Assembly: GCA_001570385.1 (NCBI GenBank)
Contig: BBYL01000017.1
Span: 124,001 to 188,000 of the forward strand
Length of the DNA: 64,000 nucleotides
Source of the DNA: Microtetraspora glauca
GTDB lineage: Bacteria > Actinomycetota > Actinomycetes > Streptosporangiales > Streptosporangiaceae
Reading direction: 5' to 3'
Shown: positions 52,445 to 60,684 of the stretch, one piece after another
Numbering within the stretch: the stretch's first letter is position 1
Layout: each line of letters opens with the position of its first letter
Position numbers and translations under genes: made by a program
The notes under the pieces: model-generated
Told to the model about the DNA's origin: nothing
Databases searched by the model: none
The model's input: the letters and a program-made list of their open reading frames with translations, nothing else

Positions 52445-52981
52445 GTGGACGGAGGATCGACGCTGACGAGACGCTCCCTGCTGGGCGCCGCCGCGGCCGG
52501 CATGCTCGTCTCGGGCTGCTCGCCTACCCCCGCCGCGAAACCCCGCCCGTCGGGGCCTCCCGATCCCGAGACGGTGCTGCTCAGGTCGCTGATCGCGGAC
52601 AAGGAGAAGACGGTCGCCCTCTACCGGCGGGCCGCGCTCTCCCTGACCGACCTGGCCGCCGCGCTTCAGCCGTTCGAGCAGCGCCACCTGGCCCACCTGG
52701 CGGCCATGCGCCGCATGCTTCCCGAGGGAGCGGAATCGTCCGCGCCCGCACCGTCCACGCCTTCGACGGCCGGGCCCTCCGCGTCCACGACCGCCACGGC
52801 CGCGCCGTCCGCGTCGCCCTCGTCCGACGTCTCGCTGGCCGATCTGCGCGGCGCGGAACGCCGGGCCGCGGCAGCCAGGCCCGGACAGATGGCGGGGGCG
52901 TCCCCTGTCCTGTCCCAGCTCCTTGCCAGCGTCGGCGCGTGCGAGGCCGTGCACGTCATCGCCCTCGGGAGGCTGCGATGA
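52445..52981 (+). CDS. Tat-exported lipoprotein, helical (ferritin-like candidate)
   Basis: A 178-residue protein exported as a folded lipoprotein: twin arginines at residues 9-10 (TRRSLLGAAAAGM) and a lipobox VSGC with Cys25. The mature part has two helical stretches (ETVLLRSLIADKEKTVALYR and LQPFEQRHLAHLAAMRRML) with Glu and His residues in the spacing of a ferritin-like helix pair, a disordered Ser/Thr/Pro/Ala linker (about 100-130), and a last helix (SPVLSQLLASVGACEAVHVI). It overlaps the DUF4439 gene by ATGA, so the two products are made together. The family name is not certain; the fold call is inference from the partner and the helix pattern. Confidence 0.8.
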   Translation: MDGGSTLTRRSLLGAAAAGMLVSGCSPTPAAKPRPSGPPDPETVLLRSLIADKEKTVALYRRAALSLTDLAAALQPFEQRHLAHLAAMRRMLPEGAESSAPAPSTPSTAGPSASTTATAAPSASPSSDVSLADLRGAERRAAAARPGQMAGASPVLSQLLASVGACEAVHVIALGRLR

Positions 52982-53445
52982 ACGACCCGCTCGGAAAGGT
53001 GCTCTCCGCCGAGCACGCCGCCGTGTACGCCTACGGAGTGGTCGGGGCGAGGACCAAGGGCGCGCTGCGTACCAGGGCCACGGCCGGATTCGACGCCCAC
53101 AGAGCACGGAGGGATCGGCTGCGCGCGCTGATCGTGCAGCGGGGCGGCACACCGCCCGAGCCGGCCCCGACCTATCCCCTTCCTTTCGAGGTGAAGGACC
53201 AGTCGGACGCCGTGCGGCTCGCCACGCTCGTCGAGGAGCGGGTCGTCACCGCCTATCTGGAGCTGGCCGCCGACGAGGACGCGTCACTGCGGCGGCTCGC
53301 CGCCCAGGCGATGCAGGAGGGCGCGACCCGCGCGTACGGCTGGCACCCCGCGGTCGGCGCGTTTCCGGGGATGCCGGCGGAGAGGACCTCGGGCTCTCCC
53401 CTGGTGAAGATCGAACCCACACCGGTCCCTGCGGTCTCCCCGTAG
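52978..53445 (+). CDS. DUF4439 ferritin-like protein
   Basis: A 155-residue cytoplasmic four-helix protein. LSAEHAAVYAYGVVGARTKG is the family start, followed by FDAHRARRDRLRALIVQRGG, VRLATLVEERVVTAYLELAA and LRRLAAQAMQEGATRAYGWH. The helix Glu and His residues (SAEHAA, FDAHRARR, VEERV) resemble a di-iron ferritin-like arrangement, but metal binding is unproven. It starts at the ATG within the ATGA shared with the lipoprotein gene. The last codons and the stop fall inside a 30-bp tandem repeat, so the C-terminus (TPVPAVSP) may vary between strains. Confidence 0.88.
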   Translation: MNDPLGKVLSAEHAAVYAYGVVGARTKGALRTRATAGFDAHRARRDRLRALIVQRGGTPPEPAPTYPLPFEVKDQSDAVRLATLVEERVVTAYLELAADEDASLRRLAAQAMQEGATRAYGWHPAVGAFPGMPAERTSGSPLVKIEPTPVPAVSP

Positions 53446-53511
53446 GGCATGCCGGTCCCTGCGGATTCCCAGTAGGGCATACCGGTCACTCCGGGTCTCC
53501 CAGTTGGCGGG
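53422..53511. repeat. 30-bp minisatellite over the DUF4439 stop codon
   Basis: Three tandem 30-base units begin CCGGTCCCTGCGG (53422-53451), CCGGTCCCTGCGG (53452-53481) and CCGGTCACTCCGG (53482-53511). The first contains the TAG stop of the DUF4439 gene. Units 1 and 2 differ at only a few positions. Confidence 0.85.
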
Positions 53512-53552
53512 TCCGCGGGGCAGGGGGGTTGTCCCGTCGGGCCCGGCGAGCC

Positions 53553-53631
53553 GGGCCCGATGAAGGCGTCAGGCCCAGCGGGCCCGACGAAGGTGTCGGG
53601 CCCGGCGGGCCTGTGCCGTGTCAGGCCCGGC
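53553..53631. repeat. 27-bp minisatellite entering the proS 3' end
   Basis: Two 27-base units, starting GGGCCCGATGAAGG (53553-53579) and GGGCCCGACGAAGG (53580-53606), and a diverged third (53607-53631) form a tandem array that covers the proS stop codon. Internal GGGCCC-rich dyads could fold as hairpins and serve as the terminator of the convergent genes. Confidence 0.85.
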
Positions 53632-55363
53632 AGGCCGCGAGGACGCGGTCCATGGCCTCGGCGAGCGGGATCTCCTCCTTGGTCCCGGTCGCGCGGTCGC
53701 GCAGCTCGACCACGCCCTGCGCGAGGCCCCGGCCGATGATCAGCACGGTGGGCAGGCCGAGCAGCTCGGAGTCCTTGAACTTCACGCCCGGCGAGACGCC
53801 GGGGCGGTCGTCCACCAGGACGCGCAGGCCGCGTGACTCGAGCTCCTCGGCGAGCTGGGTCGCCACCTCGATCTGGTTCTCCTTACCGGTGCCCACGATG
53901 TGCACGTCGGCGGGCGCGATCTCGCGCGGCCACACGAGGCCGAGCGCGTCGTGCCGCTGCTCGGCCACCACGGCCACCGCGCGCGAGACGCCCACGCCGT
54001 AGGACCCCATGGTGACGCGGATCGGCTTGCCGTCGGGGCCGAGGGCGTCGAGCCCGGCGGCGTCGGCGTACTTGCGGCCGAGCTGGAAGATGTGGCCGAT
54101 CTCGATGCCGCGGTCGATGGACAGCGGGTGGGCGCAGCGCGGGCAGAGGTCGCCGGCCCGGATCTCCGCGGCCTCGATGGTTCCGTCGGGCTGGAAGTCG
54201 CGGCCGGCGACGACGTGGGCGGCGTGCTTGCCGGGCTCGTTCGCGCCGGTGACCCACGCGGAGCCGGTGACCACTCGGGGGTCGACGAGGTAGGTGATGC
54301 CCAGGGACGCGAGGACCTGCGGGCCGATGTAGCCGCGGACGAGTCCGGGGTGGCGGGCGAAGTCCTCGCCTTCGAAGATCTCCGGGATGCCGGGGGCGAC
54401 CGCGGCCTCGAGCCGCTTGAAGTCGACCTCACGGTCTCCGGGTACGCCGACGACGAGGGTCTCGACCTTGTCCGATCCGGGCGTGCGCACCTTCACGACG
54501 ATGTTCTTGAGGGTGTCGGCCGCGGTGATCCCGAGACCGAAGTGCTCGTTGACGTGGTCGACCAGCGACTCGATGGTCGGCGTGTTCGGCGTGTCCAGGA
54601 TTTCGAGGGCGGGATGCTCCACCGTCACCGCGGGCGGCGCGGACGTGGTGACCGCCTCGGCGTTCGCCGCGTATCCGCAGTTGTGGCAGGCGACGAAGGT
54701 GTCCTCTCCGGTGGGGCAGGGCGCGAGGAACTCCTCCGACGCCGAGCCGCCCATCGCTCCGGACATGGCGAAGCAGATCCGGTAGTCGATGCCGAGCCGG
54801 TCGAAGATGCGGATGTAGGCGTCGCGGTGCTGCTCGTAGGAGTGCTTGAGACCGTCGTCGTCGAGGTCGAAGGAGTAGGAGTCCTTCATGACGAACTCGC
54901 GGCCGCGCAGGATGCCCGCCCTCGGACGGGCCTCGTCGCGGTACTTCGTCTGGATCTGGTAGAGGGTGACCGGATAGTCCTTATAGGAGGAGTACTCCCC
55001 CTTGACCATGTCGGTGAACATCTCCTCGTGGGTGGGCCCGAGGAGGTAGTCGGAGCCCTTGCGGTCCTTGAGCCGGAAGAGCGTGTCGCCGTACTCGGTC
55101 CAGCGGCCGGTCGGCTCGTAGAAGTCGCGGGGCAGCAGCGCGGGGAAGAGCACCTCCTGGGCGCCCATCCGGTCCATCTCCTCACGCACCACGCGTGCGA
55201 CGTTCTCCAGGACGATCTTGCCGAGCGGCAGCCAGGAGTAGATGCCCGGGGCGACCCGGCGGATGTAGCCGGCGCGGACGAGCAGCTTGTGGCTCGGCAC
55301 TTCCGCGTCCGCCGGATCCTCACGCAGGGTGCGCAGGAACAGGGTCGACATACGCAGCAGCAC
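53621..55363 (-). CDS. proS: Prolyl-tRNA synthetase (bacterial type with editing insert)
   Basis: A 580-residue class II synthetase charging tRNA-Pro. The first stretch [20 protein letters not shown], then [18 protein letters not shown] is followed by motif 2 [19 protein letters not shown] and motif 3 [15 protein letters not shown]. The insert from about 230 to 390, which removes misacylated alanine, contains [20 protein letters not shown] small metal-binding-like CPRCAHPL and an anticodon-binding domain end the protein. The GTG at 55363 has GAGGAGTAG six bases upstream. It is the last conserved gene of the cluster at this end. Confidence 0.97.
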   Translation of the reverse strand: MLLRMSTLFLRTLREDPADAEVPSHKLLVRAGYIRRVAPGIYSWLPLGKIVLENVARVVREEMDRMGAQEVLFPALLPRDFYEPTGRWTEYGDTLFRLKDRKGSDYLLGPTHEEMFTDMVKGEYSSYKDYPVTLYQIQTKYRDEARPRAGILRGREFVMKDSYSFDLDDDGLKHSYEQHRDAYIRIFDRLGIDYRICFAMSGAMGGSASEEFLAPCPTGEDTFVACHNCGYAANAEAVTTSAPPAVTVEHPALEILDTPNTPTIESLVDHVNEHFGLGITAADTLKNIVVKVRTPGSDKVETLVVGVPGDREVDFKRLEAAVAPGIPEIFEGEDFARHPGLVRGYIGPQVLASLGITYLVDPRVVTGSAWVTGANEPGKHAAHVVAGRDFQPDGTIEAAEIRAGDLCPRCAHPLSIDRGIEIGHIFQLGRKYADAAGLDALGPDGKPIRVTMGSYGVGVSRAVAVVAEQRHDALGLVWPREIAPADVHIVGTGKENQIEVATQLAEELESRGLRVLVDDRPGVSPGVKFKDSELLGLPTVLIIGRGLAQGVVELRDRATGTKEEIPLAEAMDRVLAACRA

Positions 55364-55445
55364 GGCTACTCCTCGGTCGCGATGGGTGATCTCATGAGAG
55401 ACGATGTGCTAAGGCTATCGACTCCTGGCCGCGGACCGCCCGTTC

Positions 55446-56111
55446 TTATATGGCGACGGCCAGTGTGTAGACCACGGCGAGCGCGAGCGCGATCCCGGAG
55501 GCGTGCAGCCGGCACGACAGGCTGGGCCTCAGACACAGGGCGCAGATCAGGCCGAGGGCGACCGCCGCGGTGGTGGCCCACTCCCAGGTCGGGGGCACCG
55601 TGCCGTTGATCCGGTCCAGGTAGCTGTCCACGACGTCGATGATGAAGAAGACGGCGAGCCCGCCCGCGGCGGCGTCACCCCACACGCCGCGCAGTCGGGT
55701 GAGCGAGGCCAGCACGCCGCTCAGCACCATGAGGAACAGCAGGCGGTTGAGCGAGTCGGCGGCCACCCCGTCCAGCGGGGACTGTCCCCCGAAGATCGCC
55801 GCGCCCAGGATCCGGGAGATCATCAGGCCGAACGCGGTGAGCGCGCAGTTGACCAGCGCCCAGCCGAACCCGAGCGACAGGCGCCCGGCCAGGATCACCA
55901 CGGCCAGGTAGAGATAGGGGTCAGCGGCCGCGAACACCTGCGCGGGAGCACGCCCGCCACCCAGCGCGGCGAGCGCTCCGACGACCACGCCCAAGGCGAG
56001 TCCGAGCAGCATGTCACGCTGGATACGGCGTTCCCACCGTTCCAGGTCGGCGAAGTCGCCGGGCAGTCCGCCCGACATTCGACGCCGGAACTTGTCCAAG
56101 GCCACAGCCAC
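55446..56111 (-). CDS. Integral membrane protein of unknown function
   Basis: A protein of about 221 residues with a short polar N-terminus (ALDKFRRRMSGGLPGDFADL, then ERWERRIQRD) and six or more membrane helices (LLGLALGVVVGALAALGGG, YLYLAVVILAGRLSLGFGWA, LLFLMVLSGVLASL and later ALALAVVYTLAV). I recognise no named family. The start is uncertain: GTG at 56111 has GGGGGA at good spacing, and an ATG at 56129 has no ribosome-binding site. It is divergent from the acyl-CoA dehydrogenase gene across about 115 bases and lies 80 bases from proS. Confidence 0.75.
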   Translation of the reverse strand: MAVALDKFRRRMSGGLPGDFADLERWERRIQRDMLLGLALGVVVGALAALGGGRAPAQVFAAADPYLYLAVVILAGRLSLGFGWALVNCALTAFGLMISRILGAAIFGGQSPLDGVAADSLNRLLFLMVLSGVLASLTRLRGVWGDAAAGGLAVFFIIDVVDSYLDRINGTVPPTWEWATTAAVALGLICALCLRPSLSCRLHASGIALALAVVYTLAVAI

Positions 56112-56194
56112 TCGATCCCCCGAAATCATACGAAAGTGGCAATAGCGAGTATATATCCACCCCAAAACAGGACAAAATACTCCCCAGGCCAGGG

Positions 56195-56219
56195 ATAACA
56201 AGCAACCGCTTGTTATGCT
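56195..56219. promoter_or_regulatory. Perfect palindrome overlapping the acyl-CoA dehydrogenase promoter
   Basis: ATAACAAGC-AACC-GCTTGTTAT (56195-56216) has perfect nine-base arms. Its right end overlaps the -10 hexamer TATGCT (56214-56219), which leaves seven bases to the GTG at 56227. A TetR-type repressor bound here would block transcription. Confidence 0.75.
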
Positions 56220-56226
56220 GCCGGGC

Positions 56227-57207
56227 GTGACCTCAACTGATGAACTGCGCGAGCTGCGCGCCGCCGTACGATCCTTCCTCGACGCCCACCCCGGCGCGGC
56301 GGACCAGGCCGCATGGCACCGGTTCGCCGGAGAGCTCGGGGTCGCCGGGCTCGCCGTCCCCGAGGAGTACGGCGGCGCCGGCTGCGGTCTCGCCGAAGTG
56401 GCGGTCGTCTGCGAGGAGATCGGCCGGGCCCTGTCCCCGCTTCCCTACCTTCCCACCGCCGTGCTCGCCGTATCCGCGATCAACGAGTCGGGAGACGACG
56501 AGGCCAAGGAGCGGCTGCTCCCCGGCATCGCCGACGGGACCGTGACGGCCACCGTCATCTTCCCCGGCGACGCCGAGCTCACCCTGGAAGGGGGACGCCT
56601 GAGCGGCGTCGCGCCGTACACGCTGGAGGGGGACGTGGTCCTCGCCTACGTCGGCGACGCCCTGGTCGAGGCGGTCCCCTCCGCTCGCAGGCCGCACGTC
56701 ACGATGGACGAGACCCGCCCGCTGGTCGAGCTGACCTTCGACGGCGTTCCGGCCCGCCGGATCGGGGACGCCGGGCCGTGCGACCGGGTCCGCGACCTCG
56801 GCGTCGCCGCCCTGGCCGCCGAGCAGGTCGGCGGGGCGGCGCGCTGCCTGGAGTCGGCCGTGGACTACGCCAAGCAGCGGCACCAGTTCGGGCGTCCGAT
56901 CGGCTCGTTCCAGGCGATCAAGCACAAGCTGGCTGACATGCTGCTCCAGGTGGAGTCGGCCAGGTCGGCCGCCTACCAGGCCTGTGCGGCTCCCGCCGAC
57001 GAGTCGCCGGTCTACGCGGCGATCGCGGGGTCGTACTGCACGGAGGCGTACCTGGCGGCGGCCGGGGAGAGCATCCAGATCCACGGCGGCATCGGCGTCA
57101 CCTGGGAGCACGACGCCCACCGCTACTTCAAGCGCGCGACCTCCGACGCCCAGCTCTTCGGGCCGCCGCAGGCGCACCGGGCACGGCTGGCCCAGACCGT
57201 GCTCTGA
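56227..57207 (+). CDS. Acyl-CoA dehydrogenase, short subunit type
   Basis: A flavoprotein of about 326 residues that oxidises acyl-CoA to enoyl-CoA. The N-terminal helical domain is TSTDELRELRAAVRSFLDAH, then GVAGLAVPEEYGGAGCGLAE; a reduced middle beta domain lies around 105-200; the C-terminal four-helix bundle carries YAKQRHQFGRPIGSFQAIKH and QIHGGIGVTWEHDAHRYFKR. At this length and with a reduced middle domain it resembles subunits of heterotetrameric dehydrogenases used on sterol-ring or other bulky acyl-CoAs, though no partner is adjacent. I favour the GTG at 56227 (leaderless); an ATG at 56215 lies inside the operator palindrome. Confidence 0.88.
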   Translation: MTSTDELRELRAAVRSFLDAHPGAADQAAWHRFAGELGVAGLAVPEEYGGAGCGLAEVAVVCEEIGRALSPLPYLPTAVLAVSAINESGDDEAKERLLPGIADGTVTATVIFPGDAELTLEGGRLSGVAPYTLEGDVVLAYVGDALVEAVPSARRPHVTMDETRPLVELTFDGVPARRIGDAGPCDRVRDLGVAALAAEQVGGAARCLESAVDYAKQRHQFGRPIGSFQAIKHKLADMLLQVESARSAAYQACAAPADESPVYAAIAGSYCTEAYLAAAGESIQIHGGIGVTWEHDAHRYFKRATSDAQLFGPPQAHRARLAQTVL

Positions 57208-57244
57208 CCGACGGGCGCCGACGGGCGGCCATGCGGCACGGGCG

Positions 57245-57715
57245 TCAGCCGCCGAGCAGTTCCTCCCAGTGCCGCCGGGAGCCGCTCCGGCCCCCCGGCT
57301 CTCCGCCGCCCTCGATCGAGGCGGACATCCGCCACAGGCCGGGAGTCGTGCGCAGGCGCTCCAGCCCGAGGGGGTCGACCGCGCGCAGCAGGAAGCCGAC
57401 GCCCATGACGTCGAGGTTCGCCGTCGTGGGCGTGACCAGGCCGGACGGACCGGCCAGGCTGCCCTCGACCCCCGGCTCGCGGACCCGCTCGATGACCAGG
57501 TCCGCCACCTCCGAGGCGTAGGGGCCGTCGCCCCACTCCACGTGCCAACTCTCGTCCGCCGCCCGCCACCACATGAGATCGCGGCAGGCGTCGCGCACCT
57601 CCGCCTCGCTGGACAGCGCCGCCATCACACGGCCGAGCGCCTCGTAGCGCCGGGCGTTCGGCACCGGCTCGACCTCCGCATGCCCTTCGGGCTGCCTCCT
57701 ACGGAATCCCCTCAT
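57245..57715 (-). CDS. Hypothetical protein, 156 residues
   Basis: I do not recognise this family. The ATG at 57715 gives MRGFRRRQPEGHAEVEPVPN, a basic start, then a helical domain (YEALGRVMAALSSEAEVRDA) with a WW pair (CRDLMWWRAADESWHVEWGD), followed by SLAGPSGLVTPTTANLDVMG and a short C-terminal tail (SGSRRHWEELLGG). No signal peptide or membrane segment is seen. It is convergent with the acyl-CoA dehydrogenase and divergent from the FprA-like reductase. Confidence 0.65.
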   Translation of the reverse strand: MRGFRRRQPEGHAEVEPVPNARRYEALGRVMAALSSEAEVRDACRDLMWWRAADESWHVEWGDGPYASEVADLVIERVREPGVEGSLAGPSGLVTPTTANLDVMGVGFLLRAVDPLGLERLRTTPGLWRMSASIEGGGEPGGRSGSRRHWEELLGG

Positions 57716-57991
57716 GTCTGGGAGCGTGCCATCCGGCTGCTGGTGCGTCCCCGGGTTTCTCCGCCTTTTGCCCACGAGGATCAACTTTGATCGTCACGGC
57801 AACCCCGCGCAACCCCTCATTCGCGACATTCCACCTGTACGGGCGGCGCCACGCCGTACATCGGGGGTGGCCGGAACGGGATCCGGCGAGGCCCGGGAAA
57901 AGAGATCACCGAGCGGTGGCGCGGCCGACCTGGCCCTATGGGGCCCTCGTGGTAAAGAATCACGTAAAGGACGCCTGCTTTGGAGGCGATG

Positions 57992-59323
57992 GTGACGTTG
58001 CGCGTGGCGATCGTGGGATCAGGCCCGGCCGGGATCTACACCGCCGAGGCCCTGACCAAGCAGTCAGGCGAGCCGATCGAGATCGACGTACTCGAACGGC
58101 TGCCCACCCCCTACGGGCTCGTCCGGTACGGCGTGGCCCCCGACCACACATCGATCAAGTCGATCGCGGGCTACCTGCGGCGGGTGCTCGAATCCCCCGG
58201 GGTGCGTTTCCTCGGCGGCGTCGAGCTCGGCGCGGACGTCTCCGTCGACGACCTGCTGGCCTGCTATGACGCGATCGTCTACTGCACCGGCGCGATGGTC
58301 GACCGGCACCTCGGCATCCCGGGCGAGGACCTGCCGGGCAGCGTCGCGGCGACCGACTTCGTCAACTGGTACTGCGGCCACCCGGACGTCCCCGCCGACA
58401 CGTTCACGCTGGACGCCGAGGATGTGGCGGTGATCGGCGTCGGCAACGTCGCGGTCGACGTGGTGCGCATCCTCGCCAAGACCGCCGACGAACTTCGCGG
58501 CACGGACGTACCGGAGGAGGTGCTCGACCGGCTCGCCGCCTCACGGGTCAAGCGGATCCACATGATCGGGCGCCGGGGCGCGGAGCACGCCAAGTTCACC
58601 CTCAAGGAGCTGCGCGAGCTCGGCGAGGTACCGAACGCCGACGTCCTGACCTACCCCGACGAGGTCGAGGTGGGTGACCTCGACGCTCTCTCCCGCCAGA
58701 TCAGGGGCAATGTCGACGTACTGCGCTCGTGGTCGGAGCGGGTCCCCGCGAACCGGCCGCGCAGGCTGGACGTGCGCTTCTGGCTGCGCCCGGTGGAGAT
58801 CCTGGGCACGGCGCACGTCGAGGGCCTCCGCCTCGAACGGACCCACCTTGTGGAGGGGCGGGTCACGGGCACCGGCGAGTACGAGACCATCCCGGCGGGC
58901 ATGGTGCTCCGTTCGGTGGGCTACCGGAGCGTGGCGCTTCCCGGCGTGCCGTTCGACGGCGCGACCAGCACCGTGCCCAACGTCGCGGGCAAGGTGACGG
59001 GAACCGACCGCCAGTACGTCGCCGGATGGCTCAAGCGCGGCCCGACCGGCGTGATCGGCACCAACAAGTCCGACGCCGCCGAGACCGTCCGCACGCTGCT
59101 CGCGGAGGTCACTCCCGGGACGGCGGGCACCAAGCTGGACGACGTCCTGAGCGCGCGGAGCCTCACCCCGGTGACGTACGAGGACTGGCTCGCGATCGAG
59201 GCGGCGGAGACCGACCTCGCCAGGACCCTGGGCAGGGGCGAACGCGTCAAGATCGTCGGACGTCCCGCCATGCTCACCGCCTGCGGTCGTGTCCCGCGGG
59301 ACACGGCGGGCGCCTCGTCCTGA
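57992..59323 (+). CDS. fprA: Ferredoxin/flavodoxin-NADP+ reductase, FprA (adrenodoxin reductase) type
   Basis: A 443-residue FAD enzyme that passes electrons between NADPH and ferredoxins, often supplying cytochromes P450. FAD-binding motif LRVAIVGSGPAGIYTAEAL starts at residue 3. The family stretch RLPTPYGLVRYGVAPDHTSI follows, then NADP-binding VIGVGNVAVDVVRILAK and the C-terminal RGPTGVIGTNKSDAAETV. The GTG at 57992 has GGAGG five bases upstream; the nearby ATG at 57989 is too close to it. No P450 or ferredoxin is adjacent. Length matches mycobacterial FprA. Confidence 0.93.
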   Translation: MTLRVAIVGSGPAGIYTAEALTKQSGEPIEIDVLERLPTPYGLVRYGVAPDHTSIKSIAGYLRRVLESPGVRFLGGVELGADVSVDDLLACYDAIVYCTGAMVDRHLGIPGEDLPGSVAATDFVNWYCGHPDVPADTFTLDAEDVAVIGVGNVAVDVVRILAKTADELRGTDVPEEVLDRLAASRVKRIHMIGRRGAEHAKFTLKELRELGEVPNADVLTYPDEVEVGDLDALSRQIRGNVDVLRSWSERVPANRPRRLDVRFWLRPVEILGTAHVEGLRLERTHLVEGRVTGTGEYETIPAGMVLRSVGYRSVALPGVPFDGATSTVPNVAGKVTGTDRQYVAGWLKRGPTGVIGTNKSDAAETVRTLLAEVTPGTAGTKLDDVLSARSLTPVTYEDWLAIEAAETDLARTLGRGERVKIVGRPAMLTACGRVPRDTAGASS

Positions 59324-59354
59324 CCCCTCCGGACGATTTTGCGAGGATCAGAGT

Positions 59355-60536
59355 ATGAAGACGACCCTGCCCGCACCGTCCGAGGTCATCGGAGCGTTCG
59401 AGGAGACCTACCGCGAGCAGTCGGAACGATTCACCGGGGACGAGCCCGCCTGGCAGCCGGTGCACACGGTGTACGTCCCCGCCGACCAGGTCTCCGCGGA
59501 CACCGTCGACGCCTGGGGACGCACGGCGACCGAGCTCCTCCACGAGCATCTCTTCTCCCCCGGCGAGCTGCCGCCGCTGTGCGGGCTCGATCCCGACCTG
59601 GCGGCGCCCGTACACGAGCGGGTCCGCAGAAAGCTGCGGATCGAGCCGGTCGAGGACCTCCGGATCGACTTCGAGGACGGGTACGGCCGGCGCCCGGACG
59701 CCGAGGAGGACCGGCACGTCGAGAGCGCCGCGGCGGCCGTGGCCGCGATGGCGCGGGCGGGCACGCTGCCGCGCCGCTGGGGGCTGCGGGTGAAGTCGTT
59801 CGCCGACGGCGACCCCGTACGGAGCGTCAGGACGCTCGACGGGTTCCTCACCGAGGTGGTCGCTCAGGTGGGGAGTCTGCCCGCGGGTTTCACCGTGACG
59901 TTCCCCAAGGTGCTCATGGAGGCCTATCTCGGGCAGTTCGCGGCCTGCCTGGAGACTCTGGAGGGCGCGCTGGGCCTGCCGGAGCGCACCCTGCGGTTCG
60001 AGATCCAGGTCGAGGCGCCGCAGACCGTGGCCTTCCTGCTGCGCTCCCCCGACCTGGTGCGGTCGCTCAAGGGGCGCCTGGCCGCGGCGCACTTCGGGGT
60101 GTTCGACTACACGGCTTCCTGCGGGTTGCCGCCGCACGAGCAACGACTGGACCACCCGGTGTGCGATCACGCCAGGGAGGTCATGCGCGTCGCGTTCGCC
60201 GGGACCGGCGTGGAGCTGTCCGACGGCTCGCTGGCCGCCCACCCCGCCTCCGACCGGACCGAGGACGTGCGCGCGCTGTGGGCCCGGCACGCCGCGCTGG
60301 TGGCCCACTCCCTGTCGAACGGCTTCTACCAGGGCTGGGACATGCATCCCTCACATCTGGTCAGCCGTTACGCGGCGGTGTACGCGTTCCATCTGGCCAA
60401 CTACGAGGAGTACTGCGCCCGGGTCGAGGCGTGGGAGCAGCGACGGGACGCGGGCGGCGGCGTGATGGACGAGCCCGCCACGATCAGGAGCCTGATGGCC
60501 GCCCTGCGCCGGGCCGACCACGCCCTGTCTCTCTGA
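59355..60536 (+). CDS. DUF6986 family protein, aldolase/citrate-lyase-like
   Basis: A 393-residue cytoplasmic protein with features of the HpcH/HpaI aldolase/citrate lyase barrel: LRIDFEDGYGRRPDAEEDRH (an acidic, metal-binding strand), RRWGLRVKSFADGD (substrate-binding Arg), TVTFPKVLMEAYLGQF, LRFEIQVEAPQTVAF and AAHFGVFDYTASCGLPPHEQ, with a His-containing GWDMHPSHLVSRYAAVY. Members usually bind Mg2+ through these Glu/Asp residues and act on pyruvate-like or acyl-CoA substrates. The specific reaction is unknown. The ATG at 59355 has GAGGA about eight bases upstream, and the gene follows fprA by 31 bases. Confidence 0.8.
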   Translation: MKTTLPAPSEVIGAFEETYREQSERFTGDEPAWQPVHTVYVPADQVSADTVDAWGRTATELLHEHLFSPGELPPLCGLDPDLAAPVHERVRRKLRIEPVEDLRIDFEDGYGRRPDAEEDRHVESAAAAVAAMARAGTLPRRWGLRVKSFADGDPVRSVRTLDGFLTEVVAQVGSLPAGFTVTFPKVLMEAYLGQFAACLETLEGALGLPERTLRFEIQVEAPQTVAFLLRSPDLVRSLKGRLAAAHFGVFDYTASCGLPPHEQRLDHPVCDHAREVMRVAFAGTGVELSDGSLAAHPASDRTEDVRALWARHAALVAHSLSNGFYQGWDMHPSHLVSRYAAVYAFHLANYEEYCARVEAWEQRRDAGGGVMDEPATIRSLMAALRRADHALSL

Positions 60537-60684
60537 CCCGCCTCCGGCGAGACGGGCTCGGGGCGCCCTTGAGGCGATGACCTTCCGGCGCCACTCGGGA
60601 CTCGTCCCTCGCCCGCTCGCTCCTACTCAGGTCACCGCCGCGCCCCTCGCGCCTCTCTGACCCGCCTCCGAAGGGCGGGGTCGA

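Noticed and set aside
53446-53620. Possible CRISPR array between the DUF4439 gene and proS
   Set aside because: The units are contiguous tandem repeats of 27 and 30 bases with no variable spacers.
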